From JAWLCG01 sp041687295 (lineage in GTDB: Bacteria; Planctomycetota; Phycisphaerae; SM23-33; FEN-1343), in NCBI GenBank assembly GCA_041687295.1, contig JAWLCG010000211.1, positions 1 through 8,799 of the forward strand: a DNA stretch of 8,799 nt, written 5' to 3'. The notes below the pieces were generated by a model. The model searched no databases, was not told the DNA's origin, and was given only the letters and a program-made list of their open reading frames with translations. The translations under genes and the position numbers were made by a program. Positions 5,970 to 8,799 of this stretch are shown one piece after another (position 1 is the stretch's first letter; each line of letters opens with the position of its first letter).

Positions 5970-7436
5970 TCACTCCTCGAACACGCTGCCGACGGAGTAG
6001 TTGGGCGGCTCGTGGGTGATGTGGATGTCGTGGGGGTGGCTCTCGGAGAGGCTCGCGTGGGTGACGCGGACGAAGCGGGCGTCGCGGCGGAGTTCCTGGA
6101 GGCTGTTGGCGCCGCAGTGGTCCATGCCGCTGCGGACGCCGCCGAGCATCTGGTAGACGAAGTCGGCCAGTCGGCCTCGGTAGGGCACCCGGCCCTGGAC
6201 GCCCTCGGGCACGAGCTTGGCCGCGTCGACCGTGCCGCCCTGGCTGTAGCGGTCGGCCGAGCCGGCGAGCATGGCGTCCATCGAGCCCATGCCGCGGTAG
6301 GTCTTGAAGCGTCGGCCCTTGTAGATGACCAGCTCGCCGGGCGACTCGTCGAGGCCGGCGAAGAGGTTGCCCATCATCACGCAGCTGGCGCCGGCGGCGA
6401 GGGCCTTGGTGATGTCGCCGCTGTGGCGGATGCCGCCGTCGGCCATCACGGGCACGCCGTTGGCCTCGGCGACGCTGACGGTGTCGAAGATGGCCGTCAC
6501 CTGCGGCACGCCGACGCCGGCGACGACCCGGGTGGTGCAGATGGCCCCGGGCCCGATGCCCACGCGGAGCCCGTCGGCGCCGGCGGCGATGAGGTCCTCG
6601 GCCGCCTGACGGGTGGCGATGTTGCCGGCGATCACGTCGATGTTGTGCTGGGCCTTGATCTGCCGGACCGTCTCGCTGACGATGTCCTTGTGGCCATGCG
6701 AGGTATCCACTACGATCACGTCGACGTCGCGGCGGATGAGCCGTTCGACCCGCTCGTAGTCCAACACCCCGACGGCCGCCCCGACGCGGAGGCGCCCCCG
6801 CGCGTCCTTGCAGCTGCGGGGGAACTGGCGGATCTTCTCGATGTCGCGCATCGTCACCATGCCCACCAGCCGGTTCTCCTGGTCGACCAGCAGGAGCTTC
6901 TCGACCTTGTGCCGGTTGAGGATGTGCTCGGCCTCGTCCAGCGAGGTGTTCGGCGGGGCGGTGACGAGCTTCTCCTTGGTCATCACCTGGTCGATGCGGC
7001 AGTCGCCGGCGAGGAACTTCATGTCGCGCCGGGTGAGGATGCCGACCACCCGCTCGCCGTCGACGATGGGAAAGCCGCTGACCTTCCGCTCGGTCATCAG
7101 GTGGCGGGCGGTGGCGGTCGACTCGTCGGGCGTCAGTGTGATCGGGTCGACGATGATGCCGTTCTCGCTGCGCTTGACGCGGTCGACCTCGAGGGCCTGG
7201 GCGTCGGGCGAGAGGTTGCGGTGGATAATGCCGATGCCGCCCTCCTGGGCCAGGGCGATGGCCAGGGAGGCCTCGGTGACCGTGTCCATCGGGGCCGACA
7301 CCAGCGGGATGTTGACGGCGATGTTCCGCGTGACGCGGGTGGAGAAATCCACCTGCTGCGGAATGACGTTGCTGCGGGCGGGCACGAGAAGGATGTCATC
7401 GAAGGTGATCGCTTCGCCGATGATCTTGTTATGCAT
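5970..7436 (-). CDS. guaB: inosine-5'-monophosphate dehydrogenase
   Basis: GuaB oxidises IMP to XMP with NAD+, the committed step toward GMP, as a cytoplasmic tetramer. The 488-residue protein is full length. The TIM-barrel begins with ITFDDILLVP and is interrupted by two CBS domains (about 93-150 and 153-209), which bind regulatory nucleotides in many bacterial members. The catalytic loop GPGAICTTR places the nucleophile at Cys300. MADGGIRHSGDI (331-342) and RGMGSMDAM hold the IMP phosphate. The flap motif DRYSQ...KLVPEGVQGRV is intact. The C-terminus runs slightly past the usual HDIHITHEPPNYS. The ATG at 7436 has GAGAGG about four bases upstream, and the conserved N-terminus starts directly. 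It is divergent from bioF with 82 bases between starts, and upstream of the nitrilase on the same strand. Its product feeds GuaA. Confidence 0.97.
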   Translation of the reverse strand: MHNKIIGEAITFDDILLVPARSNVIPQQVDFSTRVTRNIAVNIPLVSAPMDTVTEASLAIALAQEGGIGIIHRNLSPDAQALEVDRVKRSENGIIVDPITLTPDESTATARHLMTERKVSGFPIVDGERVVGILTRRDMKFLAGDCRIDQVMTKEKLVTAPPNTSLDEAEHILNRHKVEKLLLVDQENRLVGMVTMRDIEKIRQFPRSCKDARGRLRVGAAVGVLDYERVERLIRRDVDVIVVDTSHGHKDIVSETVRQIKAQHNIDVIAGNIATRQAAEDLIAAGADGLRVGIGPGAICTTRVVAGVGVPQVTAIFDTVSVAEANGVPVMADGGIRHSGDITKALAAGASCVMMGNLFAGLDESPGELVIYKGRRFKTYRGMGSMDAMLAGSADRYSQGGTVDAAKLVPEGVQGRVPYRGRLADFVYQMLGGVRSGMDHCGANSLQELRRDARFVRVTHASLSESHPHDIHITHEPPNYSVGSVFEE

Positions 7437-7518
7437 TGGGCCTCTCGCTTGCCTGGGTTCGGTGGAATCCGTATAGGCTATTGACCCGGGGCGGTCGCTT
7501 CAACCAAAAAAGGTTGCC
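7437..7518. promoter_or_regulatory. shared divergent promoter region of guaB and bioF
   Basis: These 82 bases must hold the promoters of two genes starting in opposite directions. Toward bioF, TTGCCT (7449-7454) and TATAGG (7472-7477) are 17 bases apart, each matching the sigma70 consensus at 4 of 6 positions. They predict a start near 7484 and a 35-base leader. Toward guaB the best pair is weaker: TTGAAG, 17 bases, TAGCCT. The two sets overlap, so the genes could compete for polymerase. No clear operator palindrome is visible, and no intergenic repeat family is present. Confidence 0.4.
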
Positions 7519-8676
7519 ATGGACGTCTGGACGCAGATGCGGGCTCAGTTGGCCGAGCTGGAACGCCAGGGACTTCGCCGCCACGGCCTGGTGGCCGAGT
7601 CGGCCGCCGATGCGCGGGTGCAGGTCGCCGGCGTGGAGATGGTGTGCCTGGCGTCGAACAACTACCTGGGCCTGGCGAACCACCCAGCCGTGGTGGCCTC
7701 GGCCCGCAAGGCCCTGGAGAAGTGGGGCGTCGGGGCGGGCTCCAGCCGGCTCATCGCCGGCACCAGCAGCTGCCATATCGAGCTGCAGCAGGCCCTGGCA
7801 CGATTCAAGGGCACCGAGGCCGCCATCGTCACCGCCACCGGCTGGCAGGCCAACGCCTGCGCCCTGGCCGCCCTGGCCGGGCCGGAGGATCTGGTGCTGG
7901 CCGACAAGCTCGACCACGCCAGCATCCTCGACGCCGTCCAGGCCACCGGCGCCACCCTCCGCACCTACCGCCACGGCGAGATCGACCGCCTGCGGGCCCT
8001 GCTGGAGCGCCTTCGGCCCCGGCACCGGCGGTGCATCCTCGTCACCGACGGCGTGTTCAGCATGGACGGCGACGTCGCCCCCCTGGCCGAGCTGGCCGAG
8101 ATCAAGACCCGCTACGACGCCCTGCTGGTCGTCGACGAGGCCCATGCCACCGGCGTGCTGGGCGAGAACGGGCGGGGCTCGGCCGAGCTGGCCGGCGTGG
8201 AGAAGCAGGTCGACGTCACCGTCGGCACGCTGAGCAAGGCGATCGGGGCGATGGGGGGCTTCGTGGCCGGCCCGCAGGTGCTGATCGACACGATCTACAA
8301 CACGGCCCGGCCCTTCATCTACACCACGGCCCTGCCGGCGTCGATCTGTGCAGCGGCCCTGGCGGCGCTGGAGATCATCCGCCTGCAGCCCGCCCGGCGG
8401 GAGATCCTGCTGGGCCTGGCCGATCGGCTCCGCGACGCCCTGCGGGGGCGCGGCCTGGACGTCGGGCCCAGCACCACGCCGATCATCCCCATCCTGCTGG
8501 GCCGGGCCGACCGGGCCCTGGAGGTGGCGCGGAAGTGCTTCGAGGCGGGCTTCCTCTGCCCGGCCATCCGCCCGCCCACCGTCGCCCCCGGCGCCAGCCG
8601 ACTCCGCGTGAGCGTCATGGCCACCCACGACTGGCGCGACCTGGAGCGTTTCGTCGACGTCGTCGCCCGGGCGTAG
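7519..8676 (+). CDS. bioF: 8-amino-7-oxononanoate synthase (alpha-oxoamine synthase family)
   Basis: BioF condenses pimeloyl-thioester with L-alanine, using pyridoxal phosphate, to give 8-amino-7-oxononanoate, the first step of biotin ring assembly. The 385-residue length matches the family. Visible features are SNNYLGLANHP (46-56), SSRLIAGT (75-82), the cofactor-stacking His133 in LDHAS, DEAHATGVLG (206-215), and the Schiff-base lysine Lys240 in GTLSKAIGAMGG. The C-terminal RLRVSVMATH is typical of BioF. The related 2-amino-3-ketobutyrate ligase (Kbl) is the main alternative; SRLIAGT and the MATH block favour BioF. The ATG at 7519 has an AAGG five bases upstream. It is divergent from guaB. 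Biotin genes often cluster, but no partner is visible before the right edge, 123 bases after the stop. A different acyl substrate cannot be excluded. Confidence 0.87.
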   Translation: MDVWTQMRAQLAELERQGLRRHGLVAESAADARVQVAGVEMVCLASNNYLGLANHPAVVASARKALEKWGVGAGSSRLIAGTSSCHIELQQALARFKGTEAAIVTATGWQANACALAALAGPEDLVLADKLDHASILDAVQATGATLRTYRHGEIDRLRALLERLRPRHRRCILVTDGVFSMDGDVAPLAELAEIKTRYDALLVVDEAHATGVLGENGRGSAELAGVEKQVDVTVGTLSKAIGAMGGFVAGPQVLIDTIYNTARPFIYTTALPASICAAALAALEIIRLQPARREILLGLADRLRDALRGRGLDVGPSTTPIIPILLGRADRALEVARKCFEAGFLCPAIRPPTVAPGASRLRVSVMATHDWRDLERFVDVVARA

Positions 8677-8730
8677 GCCTCACCCTACGGGACTGGATGG
8701 CCAGGGCCGTTACGGAACCGGCTGCCTGGG

Positions 8731-8766
8731 CAATATGGAGTGCGGCGACGGAGTCGCCGCTTTGGC
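8731..8766 (+). repeat. intergenic element S, copy 3
   Basis: Third copy, downstream of bioF. CAATATGGAGT and TTTGGCT flank GCGGCGAC-GGA-GTCGCCGC. The stem is 8 bp here against 7 in copy 1: both arms have gained a matching base, C on the left and G on the right. The loop is again three bases. Confidence 0.8.
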
Positions 8767-8799
8767 TCGCAGGCGCATCAGCCAACGCCGGGGCCAGCC

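Noticed and set aside
5745..7484. Plus-strand open frame of 579 codons antisense to guaB
   Set aside because: Its first part translates intergenic repeats and the rest mirrors guaB, with GDADGVEDG-like low-complexity composition. It is a shadow of GC-rich coding sequence.
7429..8628. Minus-strand open frame of 399 codons antisense to bioF
   Set aside because: Entirely overlaps bioF, whose catalytic motifs are complete; composition is Gly/Gln/Ala/Asp-rich and shadow-like.

Overview
This GC-rich window carries six convincing protein genes, about 60% of its length, separated by unusually long intergenic stretches packed with short palindromic repeats. High GC, genes spaced rather than packed into operons, and this type of intergenic hairpin mosaic suggest a planctomycete-like bacterium (Planctomycetota, perhaps a Phycisphaerae-type lineage). 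That assignment is an inference from style and general familiarity; no rRNA or other lineage marker is present.

Layout. 1-757: non-coding, with diverged ~48-base repeats followed by a run of short, almost perfect hairpins. 758-2308 (-): guaA, GMP synthase. 2309-2616: divergent promoter region without repeats. 2617-3006 (+): small, probably soluble protein of unknown function. 3007-3716: non-coding and repeat-rich, including a 207-base nested palindrome. 3717-4442 (+): unknown protein with three membrane segments. 4443-4645: convergent gap with rearranged copies of the repeats found at 3014-3182. 4646-5488 (-): nitrilase-superfamily amidohydrolase. 5489-5969: non-coding, with an alternating A-B-A-B pair of repeats and two low-complexity tracts. 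5970-7436 (-): guaB, IMP dehydrogenase. 7437-7518: compact divergent promoter region. 7519-8676 (+): bioF-type 8-amino-7-oxononanoate synthase. 8677-8799: tail with a third copy of one repeat family.

How the genes relate. GuaB (IMP to XMP) and GuaA (XMP to GMP) are the two successive enzymes of the GMP branch of purine synthesis. They lie on the same strand about 3.7 kb apart, with the nitrilase and two plus-strand unknown genes between them, so they are neighbours but not an operon. BioF belongs to biotin synthesis; any partner bio genes would lie beyond the right edge.

The most interesting content is not a gene. Several distinct families of short hairpins occupy every gap that lies 3' of a gene and are absent from the two divergent promoter regions. 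In at least three families, sequence differences between copies fall as paired, compensatory changes that keep the stem intact. This points to a REP-like, structure-constrained system of intergenic elements rather than random GC-rich sequence. No transposase, CRISPR array, tRNA, rRNA or recognisable defence system is visible.
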